A stretch of 64,000 bases of DNA, from NCBI GenBank assembly GCA_021848465.1, contig JAJZUP010000003.1, positions 124,001-188,000 of the forward strand. The letters are read 5' to 3'. Position numbers and translations under genes: made by a program. This DNA comes from Pseudomonadota bacterium (GTDB lineage: Bacteria > Pseudomonadota > Gammaproteobacteria > Burkholderiales > Gallionellaceae). The first letter of the stretch is position 1. Every line of letters starts with the position of its first letter. Shown here piece by piece: positions 45,090-54,481 of this stretch. The notes below the pieces were generated by a model that made no database searches, was not told the DNA's origin, and worked only from the letters and a program-made list of their open reading frames with translations.

Positions 45090-45692
45090 TTAACGGAAGC
45101 TGGCCTCTTTAATGTCTTTCTTGAGCTTCTTCTGCCCGGTCCACACCTTGCGGTTGTCGGACATGCTGACGAGCGTGAGGTCCACCTGGTAGAAGCGGAT
45201 CTGCTCGCCGCTGGACGCATCGATGATGCTGTTGATCGTGCCGATCAGCATGTAGTCGGCCCCGACCTCCTTGCCCATTTCCTTGCGGGTATCTTCTGCG
45301 GAATTCAGGTCCATATCGGCGCGCTCATCGCGGATGTCCTCGCGCTCGGTCTTTGACGCCACGACATCCACACGCCCGGAGTTGACGAAAGCACGTTCCA
45401 GATCGGCCACAAAAGTGCGGGTATTGATGTGCTCATGCGACAGGTTGCGGATCGAACCGACAATCACGGCTGGCGCCTTGTTGGATTGCTGCTCATGGCG
45501 CGACAGCCATCCGCCGGACAGGGAATCCCGGATCATCTCCTCCGACACCAGGCGCGAGTCGGTGTCATTCCAGTTTCCGGACAGGTCCTTGACCTCTTCT
45601 ACGCCCATGCGCTTGACCTGTGTGGCACAGCCGCCCAGAGCCAGTGCACACACCACTGCCGTCATTCCCAACCAGAATTTGCTGCCCTTCAT
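45090..45692 (-). CDS. lpoB: penicillin-binding protein activator LpoB
   Basis: An outer-membrane lipoprotein that activates PBP1b from outside the wall. The 200-residue product has lipobox LGGC (Cys22) and the TolB-N-like LpoB domain: DLSGNWNDTDSRLVSEEMI, NLSHEHINTRTFVADLERAF, GADYMLIGTINSI. GGAGAG stands before the ATG at 45692. It leads a three-gene run with the COG3014 and LPP20-like genes. Confidence 0.88.
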   Translation of the reverse strand: MKGSKFWLGMTAVVCALALGGCATQVKRMGVEEVKDLSGNWNDTDSRLVSEEMIRDSLSGGWLSRHEQQSNKAPAVIVGSIRNLSHEHINTRTFVADLERAFVNSGRVDVVASKTEREDIRDERADMDLNSAEDTRKEMGKEVGADYMLIGTINSIIDASSGEQIRFYQVDLTLVSMSDNRKVWTGQKKLKKDIKEASFR

Positions 45693-45791
45693 ACTCGCTC
45701 TCCTTCCGAAATAATCCCGTCCAAAAGCCGACCCAAAATTGGCACACCCCAGGCTGCGCAATCTACCTCATGACAGGCTCGCCCACAACCG

Positions 45792-45844
45792 GGGCATGTT
45801 AACGCCAATTTCGCGTCGGTGACGAAATTAGCGTTAACGCGCCC
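45792..45844. mobile_element. 53-bp palindromic relative of the 54-kb miniature element
   Basis: GGGCATGTTAACGCCAATTT at 45792 is mirrored by the end at 45844, matching at 19 of 22 terminal positions, with only a few bases between the arms. It shares 19 of 22 positions with the end of the 267-bp element at 54213. It looks like an end-to-end remnant. No TA duplication is kept. It lies 4 bp past the nadA stop, so its hairpin could also end that transcript. Confidence 0.6.
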
Positions 45845-45848
45845 TGGC

Positions 45849-46946
45849 TCAAGCATTCCCGATCCCGCGTGTCGGCACATTGATCTGTCGTGCAAAGTCC
45901 AGCATGCGTTTGATCGGCTGCACCGCACGCGGAATGATGGCCGGGTCGACCAGAATTTCGTTGCTGCCCTGTTCCAGCACGTCGGCCAGATTCTGCAAAC
46001 CGTTCATCGCCATCCACGGACAATGACTGCAACTGGTGCAGTTTGCGCCATGCCCCGCGGTGGGCGCTTCGAGGAAAACCTTGTCCGGACACAGCGTGCG
46101 CATCTTGTGCAGGATGCCGTTGTCGGTGGCGACGATGAACTCCTTGTTTGGAGCACTCTGCGCGGCCTTGATGAGCTGCGTGGTGGAACCGACCACGTCG
46201 GCCTGCTGCACCACAGCGCGCGGCGACTCGGGATGCACCAGCACCAGCGCGCCGGGATGCTGCGCCTTGAGCTCCTGCAATTCAGTCGCCTTGTATTCGT
46301 CGTGCACAATGCACGAGCCCTGCCACAGCAGCATGTCGGCGCCGGTCTGTTCCTGCACGTAGCTGCCGAGATGGCGGTCGGGAGCCCACAGGATTTTCTT
46401 GCCCTGTTCGTGAAGGTGCTTCACCACCGGCAGCGCGATAGAGCTGGTCACCATCCAGTCGGCGCGAGCCTTCACGGCGGCACTGGTGTTGGCATACACC
46501 ACCACGGTGCGGTCGGGGTGTGCATCGCAAAAGGCGGCGAATTCATCCGCCGGGCAACCCAGGTCAAGCGAACATTCCGCATCCAGGTCTGGCATCAGCA
46601 CGCGCTTTTCCGGATTGAGTATCTTGGCGGTCTCGCCCATGAAACGCACGCCCGCCACGACAATGGTCGTGGCCGGATGCTGGTGGCCGTAGTTGGCCAT
46701 GTCGAGCGAGTCGGAAACAATGCCGCCAGTCTGCTCGGCCAGATCCTGCAGGTCGGGATGCACGTAGTAATGCGCCAGCAATACCGCATCCTGCTCTTTC
46801 AGCATGCGCTTGATGCGCGCGACCAGCTCCGCTTTTTCTTCCGGCTCCGGCTCTCGCGGCTTCTTCGCCCAGGCATGCGCCGTGCTGCACACGTTGTGCA
46901 CCGCATCGGGATGTTCGTAGGCAATCGAAATTTTCAAATCGGGCAT
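45849..46946 (-). CDS. nadA: quinolinate synthase A
   Basis: It condenses iminoaspartate with dihydroxyacetone phosphate to quinolinate for NAD synthesis, using a [4Fe-4S] cluster. The 365 residues keep the expected cluster cysteines Cys125 (AECSLDLG), Cys212 (GSCIVHDE) and Cys309 ([11 protein letters not shown]), plus [12 protein letters not shown]. The ATG at 46946 is 2 bp after nudB. It ends a long aspS-side operon; aspartate is the substrate precursor shared with aspS. Confidence 0.97.
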   Translation of the reverse strand: MPDLKISIAYEHPDAVHNVCSTAHAWAKKPREPEPEEKAELVARIKRMLKEQDAVLLAHYYVHPDLQDLAEQTGGIVSDSLDMANYGHQHPATTIVVAGVRFMGETAKILNPEKRVLMPDLDAECSLDLGCPADEFAAFCDAHPDRTVVVYANTSAAVKARADWMVTSSIALPVVKHLHEQGKKILWAPDRHLGSYVQEQTGADMLLWQGSCIVHDEYKATELQELKAQHPGALVLVHPESPRAVVQQADVVGSTTQLIKAAQSAPNKEFIVATDNGILHKMRTLCPDKVFLEAPTAGHGANCTSCSHCPWMAMNGLQNLADVLEQGSNEILVDPAIIPRAVQPIKRMLDFARQINVPTRGIGNA

Positions 46947-46948
46947 CT

Positions 46949-47386
46949 TCAGTTTCGTTCCGGTAATTGCAGGATCGCCGCGCGATTGCTGGGCGAAAAC
47001 ACCTTCACTGCCGCCTCTTGCCAGGGGAGCCACACATAGCTGACGTGCTCGCGCGGCGCAAGTTTGACCGCAACGCGCTGCGGCAGTTTCAGGCCAAACA
47101 CATGCTCGGTATTGTGCGTAGTGCCGGGCGGATAGCGATGCACCCACTTCGCATAGATGTCATACACATTCTGCTGCTGCCAGTCCGTCAGCGCATACTG
47201 TGTCGCATCGATGCCGGTTTCCTCCGCCACTTCGCGGATCGCTGTTTCGCGCAGGCTCTCCGCGCCATCGCGGCTGCCGGTTACCGATTGCCAGGCGTCC
47301 GGATAGTCTGCGCGCTCCAATAGCAGCACATCAAGCGCTGCGGTGTAAATCACGACCAGGGCGGATATCGGCTGCTTATACTGCAT
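46949..47386 (-). CDS. nudB: dihydroneopterin triphosphate diphosphatase
   Basis: A Nudix hydrolase that removes pyrophosphate from dihydroneopterin triphosphate in folate synthesis. The 145 residues contain a Nudix box, [14 protein letters not shown], with the preceding Gly-containing [10 protein letters not shown]. The ATG at 47386 overlaps the barstar-like gene by 11 bp; longer frames lack support. Its gene order next to aspS is usual. Confidence 0.93.
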   Translation of the reverse strand: MQYKQPISALVVIYTAALDVLLLERADYPDAWQSVTGSRDGAESLRETAIREVAEETGIDATQYALTDWQQQNVYDIYAKWVHRYPPGTTHNTEHVFGLKLPQRVAVKLAPREHVSYVWLPWQEAAVKVFSPSNRAAILQLPERN

Positions 47387-47786
47387 CGGCCAGGAAGACC
47401 CAGAACGGTTTGTGCTGCGACTTCCAGTATTCCGCCGCTTCACTGAATATTTCCCGCACCGCAGCATACTCGCTTTCGGATAGCCCCAGCCGCTCGCCGC
47501 CGCCCTGCAGGAGCAACACATATCCCGAAGCTTCGGGCTCAAGCCAGGACAAGTCGCACAAGGCATCGCTCAGTGCATCCAGGTTATGACCGAACCAGTC
47601 CGGCGCCTGGATCACCTTCGCAATCGCAGCCAGGAACTCCCCCTTGTTGTGCCGCCCCGCCAAATCCACGTCAAACATCTGCAGGCCGGAAAGTGCGACA
47701 TTTCCAAACAGTATCTCGACCGGGCAATTCAATTCGAAAACCCCGGCTTCATCGACATCCTGCAAGCGCTCACACAAGTCACTCAT
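47376..47786 (-). CDS. barstar-like ribonuclease inhibitor
   Basis: The 136-residue acidic protein shows the barstar core, with the helix PDWFGHNLDALSDALCDL and a preceding GLQMFDVDLAGRHNKGEFL. Barstar proteins bind and block guanyl-specific ribonucleases in the cytoplasm. It lies 3 bp after a gene for exactly such a secreted ribonuclease, so it is the likely immunity partner. It has no signal peptide, as expected. It overlaps nudB by 11 bp. Confidence 0.9.
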   Translation of the reverse strand: MSDLCERLQDVDEAGVFELNCPVEILFGNVALSGLQMFDVDLAGRHNKGEFLAAIAKVIQAPDWFGHNLDALSDALCDLSWLEPEASGYVLLLQGGGERLGLSESEYAAVREIFSEAAEYWKSQHKPFWVFLADAV

Positions 47787-47789
47787 GGC

Positions 47790-48161
47790 TCACTCCTGGA
47801 TACGTCGGAAAGATTGATAATGATCGTCCGAATAGTAGCACTCAGACACCATGCCGCACACAATGCGCCGGGCACCGCGATTGCGCACGCCCGGGGTCTT
47901 CACGGTGTATTCATGATAGTAACCGCGCGGATGATACGGCAGCTGGCGCTCGCGATTGCTGAACACCACGCCGTCGCGCGGATAAGGAAACGGGCCGCCC
48001 TGCCTGATCAACTGCAAGGTCTCGCGCGCTTCGCGCGGCAGTTCGGCTACCCGGACTTCGATCTGTGGCGCGGCATCCGCAAACCAGCCTGCCTGCGCTC
48101 CGGGATGCCAGCACAGCAGCCCGGCCAGAACCAGCCACAGCGTCCAGGCGCCGCGCAACAT
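47790..48161 (-). CDS. secreted RNase Sa/barnase-type guanyl ribonuclease
   Basis: The 123 residues have a signal peptide (about 1-24, ending AQA) and a domain very like RNase Sa of Streptomyces: PFPYPRDGVVFSNRER, GYYHEYTVKTPG and DDHYQSF. The catalytic set maps onto Glu84, Arg95, Arg99 and His114. It would cleave RNA after guanosine once exported to the periplasm or outside. It sits 2 bp after aspS and 3 bp before the barstar-like inhibitor gene. Confidence 0.9.
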   Translation of the reverse strand: MLRGAWTLWLVLAGLLCWHPGAQAGWFADAAPQIEVRVAELPREARETLQLIRQGGPFPYPRDGVVFSNRERQLPYHPRGYYHEYTVKTPGVRNRGARRIVCGMVSECYYSDDHYQSFRRIQE

Positions 48162-48163
48162 GC

Positions 48164-49963
48164 CTACTCCTTGCTAACCTCAACCGTGGTCTGCACCTGC
48201 TGGCGCAAACGGATATGCAGTTCGCGCAGTTGCTTCTCGTCCACGGCGGATGGCGCTTGCGTCAACAGGCATTGCGCGCGCTGGGTCTTGGGGAAGGCGA
48301 TCACGTCGCGGATGGATTCGGCGCCGGTCATCATGGTGACGATGCGGTCCAGGCCGAAGGCCAGGCCGCCGTGCGGTGGCGCGCCGTATTGCAGCGCGTC
48401 GAGCAGGAAGCCGAACTTGAGTTGAGCTTCTTCCGCGCCGATGTTGAGCGCGCGGAACACTTTGCTCTGCACTTCTTCCTTGTGGATACGCACCGAGCCG
48501 CCGCCGATTTCCCAGCCGTTCAGCGCCAGGTCATAGGCCTTGGCCAGGCACTTGCCGGGGTCGCTTTCGAGGAACTGCACATGCTCGTCCTTGGGCGAAG
48601 TAAAGGGGTGGTGGCAGGCCGTCCAGCGCTTGTCTTCCTCGTCGTATTCGAACATCGGAAAGTCCACCACCCACAGCGGCTCCCATGCCTTGCCATTGGT
48701 GTAACCCTTCTCGTGGCCGATCTTGGTACGCAATGCACCCAGCGCGTCATTGACCACCTTGGTCTTGTCGGCGCCGAAGAAGATCAGGTCGCCGTTCTGC
48801 GCACCAGTGCGCTCCATGATGAGCTTGAGTGCAGCCTCGTTGAGGTTCTTCACAATCGGCGATTGCAGCCCCTCTTCGTTCAGCTTGGTCATGTCGTTGA
48901 CCTTGATGTAGGCCAGTCCCTTGGCACCGTAGATACCGACGAACTTGGTGTATTCGTCGATTTCGCCGCGTGTCAGAGCCGCACCGCCGGGGATGCGTAG
49001 CGCACCCACGCGGCCGCCGCTGTTGGCCGGACCGCTGAACACCTTGAACGCCACATCCTTCACCGCATCGGTGACTTCGGAAATTTCCAGCGTTACACGC
49101 ATATCGGGTTTGTCGGAACCGAAACGCGACATGGCCTCGCCGTAAGTCATGCGCGGGAAGGGATTGGGCAAAGTCACGTCCAGCACCTCCTTGAACACGG
49201 TGCGGATCATTTCTTCCATCAGCGCCATGATCTGCTCCTCGCTGAGGAACGAGGTTTCAATATCCACCTGGGTGAACTCGGGCTGGCGGTCGGCACGCAA
49301 ATCCTCGTCGCGGAAACACTTGGTGATCTGGTAGTAGCGGTCGAAACCGGCCACCATCAGCATCTGCTTGAACAATTGCGGCGACTGCGGCAACGCGAAG
49401 AATTCTCCGGCATGCACGCGCGACGGCACCAAATAGTCGCGCGCGCCCTCGGGAGTGGATTTGGTCAGCATCGGCGTCTCGATGTCGATAAAGCCTTTGT
49501 CGTCGAGGAAGCGGCGGAAGGCGCGCGCGGTCTTGTAGCGCAGCATCATGTTCTGCTGCATCTGCGGTCGGCGCAGGTCGATCACGCGATGGGTCAGGCG
49601 CACGTTCTCAGACAGGTTTTCGTCGTCGAGCTGGAACGGTGGCGTGACCGAGGCATTCAGCACTTCGATCTCGTGACACAGGATCTCAACCTCGCCGCTG
49701 GTGATGTTGGCATTGGTGGTGCCTGCCGGACGGCGACGCACCTTGCCGGTGATCTTCAGCACGAATTCATTGCGCACCGATTCGGCGATCTTGAACATAT
49801 CCGGGCGATCCGGATCGCACACCACCTGCGCCAGGCCTTCGCGGTCGCGCAGGTCGATGAAGATCACCCCGCCGTGGTCGCGGCGGCGATGAGCCCAGCC
49901 GCACAGGGTAACGATTTGATCCAGGTTGGAAGCATTCAGGCTGCCGCAGTAATGAGTACGCAT
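48164..49963 (-). CDS. aspS: aspartyl-tRNA synthetase
   Basis: The 599-residue class II enzyme charges tRNA-Asp, and in many betaproteobacteria also tRNA-Asn. It shows the N-terminal OB fold ([20 protein letters not shown]), motif 2 ([18 protein letters not shown]), the bacterial insertion domain and motif 3 ([15 protein letters not shown]). It is followed by the ribonuclease gene after 2 bp. Confidence 0.98.
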   Translation of the reverse strand: MRTHYCGSLNASNLDQIVTLCGWAHRRRDHGGVIFIDLRDREGLAQVVCDPDRPDMFKIAESVRNEFVLKITGKVRRRPAGTTNANITSGEVEILCHEIEVLNASVTPPFQLDDENLSENVRLTHRVIDLRRPQMQQNMMLRYKTARAFRRFLDDKGFIDIETPMLTKSTPEGARDYLVPSRVHAGEFFALPQSPQLFKQMLMVAGFDRYYQITKCFRDEDLRADRQPEFTQVDIETSFLSEEQIMALMEEMIRTVFKEVLDVTLPNPFPRMTYGEAMSRFGSDKPDMRVTLEISEVTDAVKDVAFKVFSGPANSGGRVGALRIPGGAALTRGEIDEYTKFVGIYGAKGLAYIKVNDMTKLNEEGLQSPIVKNLNEAALKLIMERTGAQNGDLIFFGADKTKVVNDALGALRTKIGHEKGYTNGKAWEPLWVVDFPMFEYDEEDKRWTACHHPFTSPKDEHVQFLESDPGKCLAKAYDLALNGWEIGGGSVRIHKEEVQSKVFRALNIGAEEAQLKFGFLLDALQYGAPPHGGLAFGLDRIVTMMTGAESIRDVIAFPKTQRAQCLLTQAPSAVDEKQLRELHIRLRQQVQTTVEVSKE

Positions 49964-50007
49964 AATTCAGTTCAAAAATTTACAAAAATAGTTCTAATAA
50001 TCCGTTG

Positions 50008-50604
50008 TTAACCTTGGCTCTCGAGCTTGCGCGCCACCTCTTCGGGCGTGGTCACCACCCCCATCGAGACAATCGCCTTGAAAGCCACATCGACCTTGAT
50101 ATCCAGCTCTATCGTATCGGCCTTGCGCACAAAGAAATAAAAGCCGTTCACCGGGCTGGGAGTCGTCGGGATGAAGACCGCGACATATTCATCATCGCCC
50201 AGCTCGCGCTGCACCTCGCCGGGAACCGTCGTCTGGAATGCCAGCGACCATGCCTGAGGATGCGGGTAACGCACCAGCAATACCTTGCCGAAACCGTTGC
50301 TCTTTTCCGATAGCAGCGTATCGCTGACCTGCTTGACGCTGTTGTATATGCCATTGACCACCGGAATGCGCTGCAACAACGCCTCCCACATGTCGAGCAA
50401 GCGCTGCCCGAACATATTGCGCGTCAACAGCCCGGTAACCAGCACAATCGCCGCGGTCAGCACTACCCCCATACCGGGAACGCGCCAATCCTGGGGCAAC
50501 AGCAACAATGATTGATCCATCGTGCCCAGAATCAGCTTCAGCACCCACAGCGTGATGGCCAGCGGCACCCAGACCAGCAGTCCGGTAAACAGGTATTTCT
50601 TCAT
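50008..50604 (-). CDS. DUF502 membrane protein
   Basis: The 198 residues have two N-terminal transmembrane helices (about 3-22 and 45-65) and a conserved soluble part: RIPVVNGIYNSVKQVSDTLL, a family hallmark, and FIPTTPSPVNGFYFFV. The function is unknown. The fmdB-DUF502-aspS order is typical of betaproteobacteria. The ATG at 50604 overlaps the fmdB stop (ATGA). Confidence 0.9.
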   Translation of the reverse strand: MKKYLFTGLLVWVPLAITLWVLKLILGTMDQSLLLLPQDWRVPGMGVVLTAAIVLVTGLLTRNMFGQRLLDMWEALLQRIPVVNGIYNSVKQVSDTLLSEKSNGFGKVLLVRYPHPQAWSLAFQTTVPGEVQRELGDDEYVAVFIPTTPSPVNGFYFFVRKADTIELDIKVDVAFKAIVSMGVVTTPEEVARKLESQG

Positions 50605-50846
50605 GCCTCGCCGCTCATGGCCGGACAGGATGCACAAGCGGACGGCTCACACTTCGGCGCGGGCGGATTTTTGAAATCCGTCACATAGTAGCCGCTCCCC
50701 TTCAACTGGAAACCGGCTGCAGTGAGCTGTTTGCTGAAAGTTTCCTGTTTGCATTCCGGGCATGTCGTCAGCACAGGATCGCTGAATTTCTGCATGACAT
50801 CCTTCTGTGTGCCGCAGTTGCTGCAGCGGTATTCGTATATGGGCAT
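50601..50846 (-). CDS. FmdB-family zinc-ribbon protein
   Basis: The 81-residue protein opens MPIYEYRCSNCG and has a second CPEC pair, making a zinc ribbon, then a GSGYYVTDFKNPP segment and a Cys-rich tail. It is a putative regulatory protein of unknown target. A GGAGG-type site lies upstream, and it leads the aspS-nadA operon. The 148 bp before it hold no other gene. Confidence 0.9.
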   Translation of the reverse strand: MPIYEYRCSNCGTQKDVMQKFSDPVLTTCPECKQETFSKQLTAAGFQLKGSGYYVTDFKNPPAPKCEPSACASCPAMSGEA

Positions 50847-50994
50847 GATTTCCTCCTGATACGGTCATTACCAAAGAGGCCATTATACCCCAGAGCCTTT
50901 GCAGCTGGATGACGGCCACACGACCTCAGCCATGCGGACGTCATGCTAGCCTCCTGCCGCCCTCGTCGCAGACGCGAAACAGGGTTGACGACTC

Positions 50995-53070
50995 CTAGTG
51001 CAACTGGCTAGCGATGCGAGAAAACGCCGGCGGCACTCCCTCTTTGTGCACAACCTCATCCCCCAACTGCCAGGAACCAGGCAAGGACAGGTGTGCCGCA
51101 TCGAAATAGAGCGGGAAGCCCTGGGCATCAAATGCCGAACAAACCCCACCCGGACACAGGTAGGAAGTCACATCGAAGAAACCCACATTGCGGCTCTTTT
51201 CGGCAAACGCCTTCAGGCGGTCGTTGGCCTCCAGGACGTACAGTTCGGGCGCGGATAGGTACGGACAAGCTCCCGGCGCGGCGACCCCGGCCTGCTTCTC
51301 CACGCACTCCCACTCATAGCCCTTGATTTCGGGAGCCTTGCCGAGGATAAGCACATACTTTCCGGCATCGGTCAGTTCTTTTACGGTCGCAAAAAACTGG
51401 TCGAAGAAACGCTCCGAGCGGCTGGAGTAATCTGACCACGAGGCCGCGATGATCACCACCTCGGCACGCCGCACATCCGGCAGCACCTGTTCGGCAGAAG
51501 CACGGCAATCAGCCAGGCGACGCGCCGCGACGAAGGGCTCGGGGTCTCCGGCCAGCGGCGGACAGGACTCGACCTCGATATTGCGGAAACGGAAACCGGC
51601 CTTGCGGGCAATCGCCCCGACCAAACCCACATAGTGTCCGGCATTCGAATCTCCCCACAGGATCGTCTTGACCTCATGACTATCCCCGCCCCCCAATATG
51701 CAGTTCGGATTGTGCAGATCGACGAACGACGCCCGTTCCCGCTGGCAGACATAGTCGAATTGATAGGCTGCTTTGGGCTTGCGGTATTGCAATGTCACGC
51801 GCGGGTCAATCGCGCTGGCCGTGGCGTTTTCCGGCGCCTGCAGGGCGGCGGTTTCCGCCGACTCCTCAGCGTACTCCTCTGCCACAAAACTGTCGCGCAT
51901 CGTTTCCCAGCGTATGCCGAAGCCGTCGAAATAAATGACGGCCAGCGCGCTGCAGGCCACCAGATACGCCGGGATCGCATACTGCATGACCATGACCTTT
52001 AGCGCCGGGGCAACCGAAGCGCGCGCCGGGCGCTCGACCAGGCGGTAACTCAACGCCGCCAGCACAAAGGTCAGGCCCAGGATCGCCCATGCCGCGACCT
52101 GCGAAATTTCAGCATGTTCATAGCGGTAAAATGCCAGCAGCGGCCAATGCCACAGGTAGGCTGAATACGACAGCAATCCGATCGCAACCAGCGGCTTGAA
52201 CGCCAGCAGGTCAGACACCCGGTTCCGCGCGCAATGGCCGACCAGGATCAGCACCGCCGCGGCCGCAGCCGGAACCAGCGCCCACAAGCCGGGGAAAACC
52301 ATCTCGTCATTCAGGAAAAACATTGAACCCAGCAGCAACAGCAACGCCGTCACCGCCATCGGCAATACGGCCTGCGCCGGCACCCTGCGCTCGACGCCAT
52401 GCAGCACGCCGACCGCAACCAGCGCCCCGGCCAGCAATTCACCCGCGCGGGCCGGCAGCATGTAGTAGGTAAACGAGGCGTCGTGGGAAAACCAGACTTG
52501 TGCAAACACGAACGAGGCCAGCGCCAACGCCGTCGCGACGGTCAGGAAGGACCTGACGCGTGTGACGCGATAGCCGAGCAACAGCAGCAGCGGCCACAGG
52601 ATATAGAACTGTTCCTCGACCCCCAGCGTCCATAAATGCAGCAGCGGGATCTGCGCGCTATCTGCGGCAAAATACCCGGTGTCCTGGAACAGCCAGAAAT
52701 ACACGTTGGCCAGCGACATCACCGAATAGATCGCTGCGTCCGCCACATGCTGCGCGTCCTCCGGCAGCATCAGCAACTGCGCCGCCAGCACCGTGGCACC
52801 CACCACCAGCAACAGCGGCAAGGCAATCCGCTTGACGCGGCGGCGGTAAAACTCCACCAGCGAGAATCGCCCCAGATCCATGTCGCGCAGGATATGCAAG
52901 CTGATCAGGAACCCGGAAATCACGAAAAATATATCCACCCCGACAAAACCGCCGGGGACCAGGTGCTTGTCGATATGGAACACGATGACCGACAGCACGG
53001 CCAGCGCGCGCATGCCGTCAATATCCGGCCGGTAGTCTTTTCTCGATGTGTCGACTGCTGCTTCCTGCAC
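50995..53070 (-). CDS. AT3-SGNH fusion acyltransferase (OafA/YrhL type)
   Basis: The 691 residues join an integral membrane acyltransferase-3 domain (about 12-370, ten or more helices, conserved DGMRALAVLSVIVFH with His32) to a periplasmic SGNH domain (about 400-691) with the nucleophile block WGDSNAGHY and a late DAAHLS Asp/His pair. Such fusions O-acetylate surface polysaccharides. It starts with GTG 11 bp after wecB and probably belongs to the exopolysaccharide operon, making the polymer its likely substrate. Confidence 0.9.
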   Translation of the reverse strand: MQEAAVDTSRKDYRPDIDGMRALAVLSVIVFHIDKHLVPGGFVGVDIFFVISGFLISLHILRDMDLGRFSLVEFYRRRVKRIALPLLLVVGATVLAAQLLMLPEDAQHVADAAIYSVMSLANVYFWLFQDTGYFAADSAQIPLLHLWTLGVEEQFYILWPLLLLLGYRVTRVRSFLTVATALALASFVFAQVWFSHDASFTYYMLPARAGELLAGALVAVGVLHGVERRVPAQAVLPMAVTALLLLLGSMFFLNDEMVFPGLWALVPAAAAAVLILVGHCARNRVSDLLAFKPLVAIGLLSYSAYLWHWPLLAFYRYEHAEISQVAAWAILGLTFVLAALSYRLVERPARASVAPALKVMVMQYAIPAYLVACSALAVIYFDGFGIRWETMRDSFVAEEYAEESAETAALQAPENATASAIDPRVTLQYRKPKAAYQFDYVCQRERASFVDLHNPNCILGGGDSHEVKTILWGDSNAGHYVGLVGAIARKAGFRFRNIEVESCPPLAGDPEPFVAARRLADCRASAEQVLPDVRRAEVVIIAASWSDYSSRSERFFDQFFATVKELTDAGKYVLILGKAPEIKGYEWECVEKQAGVAAPGACPYLSAPELYVLEANDRLKAFAEKSRNVGFFDVTSYLCPGGVCSAFDAQGFPLYFDAAHLSLPGSWQLGDEVVHKEGVPPAFSRIASQLH

Positions 53071-53081
53071 TTGTCTTTACC

Positions 53082-54194
53082 TCAAAGCAAAGTGGCTACA
53101 ATGCGCTGGCTTGCCGTGCCGTCGCCATACGGATTGTCCCGCCCGGAAAATGACCGGTAATACCCGGCATCCCCCAGCAGCCGCTCACATTCCGCAATAA
53201 TGCGTTGCGTATCGGTGCCCACCAGCTTCACCGTGCCGGCCGCCACGGCCTCCGGGCGCTCGGTCACCTCGCGCAATACCAGCACCGGTTTGCCCAATGA
53301 CGGCGCCTCTTCCTGGATGCCGCCCGAATCGGTGAGGATGATGTGAGCCGCCTGCATCAGGAATACGAAATGCAGGTAGTCCTGCGGCTCGATCAGGTGG
53401 ATGCCGGGGCTGTCGCCGAATACCGCATCAACAGCCTGGCGCACATTCGGGTTCGGGTGCACCGGGTATACGACCTCCACATCCGGTTGCTGCGCCAGAT
53501 GCTTCAGCGCGCGACACACATTCATCAGCGGCTCGCCATGATTCTCGCGCCGGTGCCCGGTCACCAGGATCAGCCGTTTCCCGGCTGCGGCAAAGGGGAA
53601 AGCCGCGCGCACGCGCTGTGCCAGTTGCACATCCTGCTGCAGGCGCGCCGTCGTATGCAACAGCGCATCGATCACCGTGTTGCCGGTGACGAAAACCCGC
53701 TCCGGCGCCACGCCCTCCTTGAGCAGGTTGTCGCGCGACACCGTGGTCGGCGCGTAGCAGTAGCCGGCCACCAGGTCGATGGCACGGCGGTTCATTTCTT
53801 CCGGGAACGGGTGCCGCATATCGTAAGTACGTAATCCCGCCTCGACATGCCCGACCGGGATATGGCGGTAAAACGCGGCCATCGCTGCCGCCATCGCCGT
53901 GGTAGTGTCGCCGTGCACCAGCACGCAGTCAGGCTGGTGCTGCGCCAGCACTTCGTCCATCGCATGCAGCACCCTGCCGTTCAGTTGCGCCAGCCCCTGC
54001 CCCGGTTTCATCAGGTCCAGATCGATATCCGCCCGGATGCCGAACACCTCCAGCACCTGGTCGAGCATCTGCCGGTGCTGCGCGGTCAGGCAAACCAATG
54101 TCTGCAAGCGCGGCTCTGCACGCAATGCATGAACCAGCGGCGCCATCTTGATCGCCTCCGGGCGCGTGCCAATCACAACAAGTATCTTGCGCAA
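53082..54194 (-). CDS. wecB: UDP-N-acetylglucosamine 2-epimerase
   Basis: It interconverts UDP-GlcNAc and UDP-ManNAc. The 370 residues include GTRPEAIKMAPLV, VHGDTTTAMA, GHVEAGLRTYDMRHPFPEEM, TGHRRENHG and SGGIQEEAPSLGKPVLVLRE. It begins with TTG at 54194, eight bases after AAGGAG. In E. coli wecB is the nfrC gene needed for the same glycan pathway as nfrA and nfrB, which matches its placement here. A miniature element separates it from nfrA. Confidence 0.96.
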   Translation of the reverse strand: MRKILVVIGTRPEAIKMAPLVHALRAEPRLQTLVCLTAQHRQMLDQVLEVFGIRADIDLDLMKPGQGLAQLNGRVLHAMDEVLAQHQPDCVLVHGDTTTAMAAAMAAFYRHIPVGHVEAGLRTYDMRHPFPEEMNRRAIDLVAGYCYAPTTVSRDNLLKEGVAPERVFVTGNTVIDALLHTTARLQQDVQLAQRVRAAFPFAAAGKRLILVTGHRRENHGEPLMNVCRALKHLAQQPDVEVVYPVHPNPNVRQAVDAVFGDSPGIHLIEPQDYLHFVFLMQAAHIILTDSGGIQEEAPSLGKPVLVLREVTERPEAVAAGTVKLVGTDTQRIIAECERLLGDAGYYRSFSGRDNPYGDGTASQRIVATLL

Positions 54195-54210
54195 AAATAA
54201 ACTCCTTAAT

Positions 54211-54481
54211 TAGGGCGTGTTAACACTAATTTCGCGTCTGCGACGAGGGCGACTGGGGATGTCCTCCGCGAAGCAGGACGCGCCGTAGTGCAAGCCACTA
54301 CAAGCGGCTTGCGACAAAGGAGGGCGCCCCAGTCGCCCCGTCCCGAAGGGTTGCCGCGAGAAGGTCGCGTCTGCGGCGTTGCAACCCTTGCGAATGGAAC
54401 AACCATTCGCAGCGGCTTGCGCCTTGCATCCACAACCTTCTCGCGGCAACGCAGGCGTGAAATTAGTGTTAGCACGCCCTA
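54211..54481. mobile_element. 267-bp multi-hairpin miniature element with TA flanks
   Basis: The ends at 54213 and 54479 are inverted repeats matching at 27 of 30 positions, starting GGGCGTG and continuing into YTAACACTAATTT. TA flanks both sides, as in a 2-bp target duplication. Inside are perfect stems 54247-54258/54327-54338 (12 bp), 54350-54365/54435-54450 (16 bp) and 54389-54397/54403-54411 (9 bp). No transposase is encoded; open frames in several directions are by-products of the repeats. It lies between nfrA and wecB and completes the nfrA stop. Confidence 0.85.
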
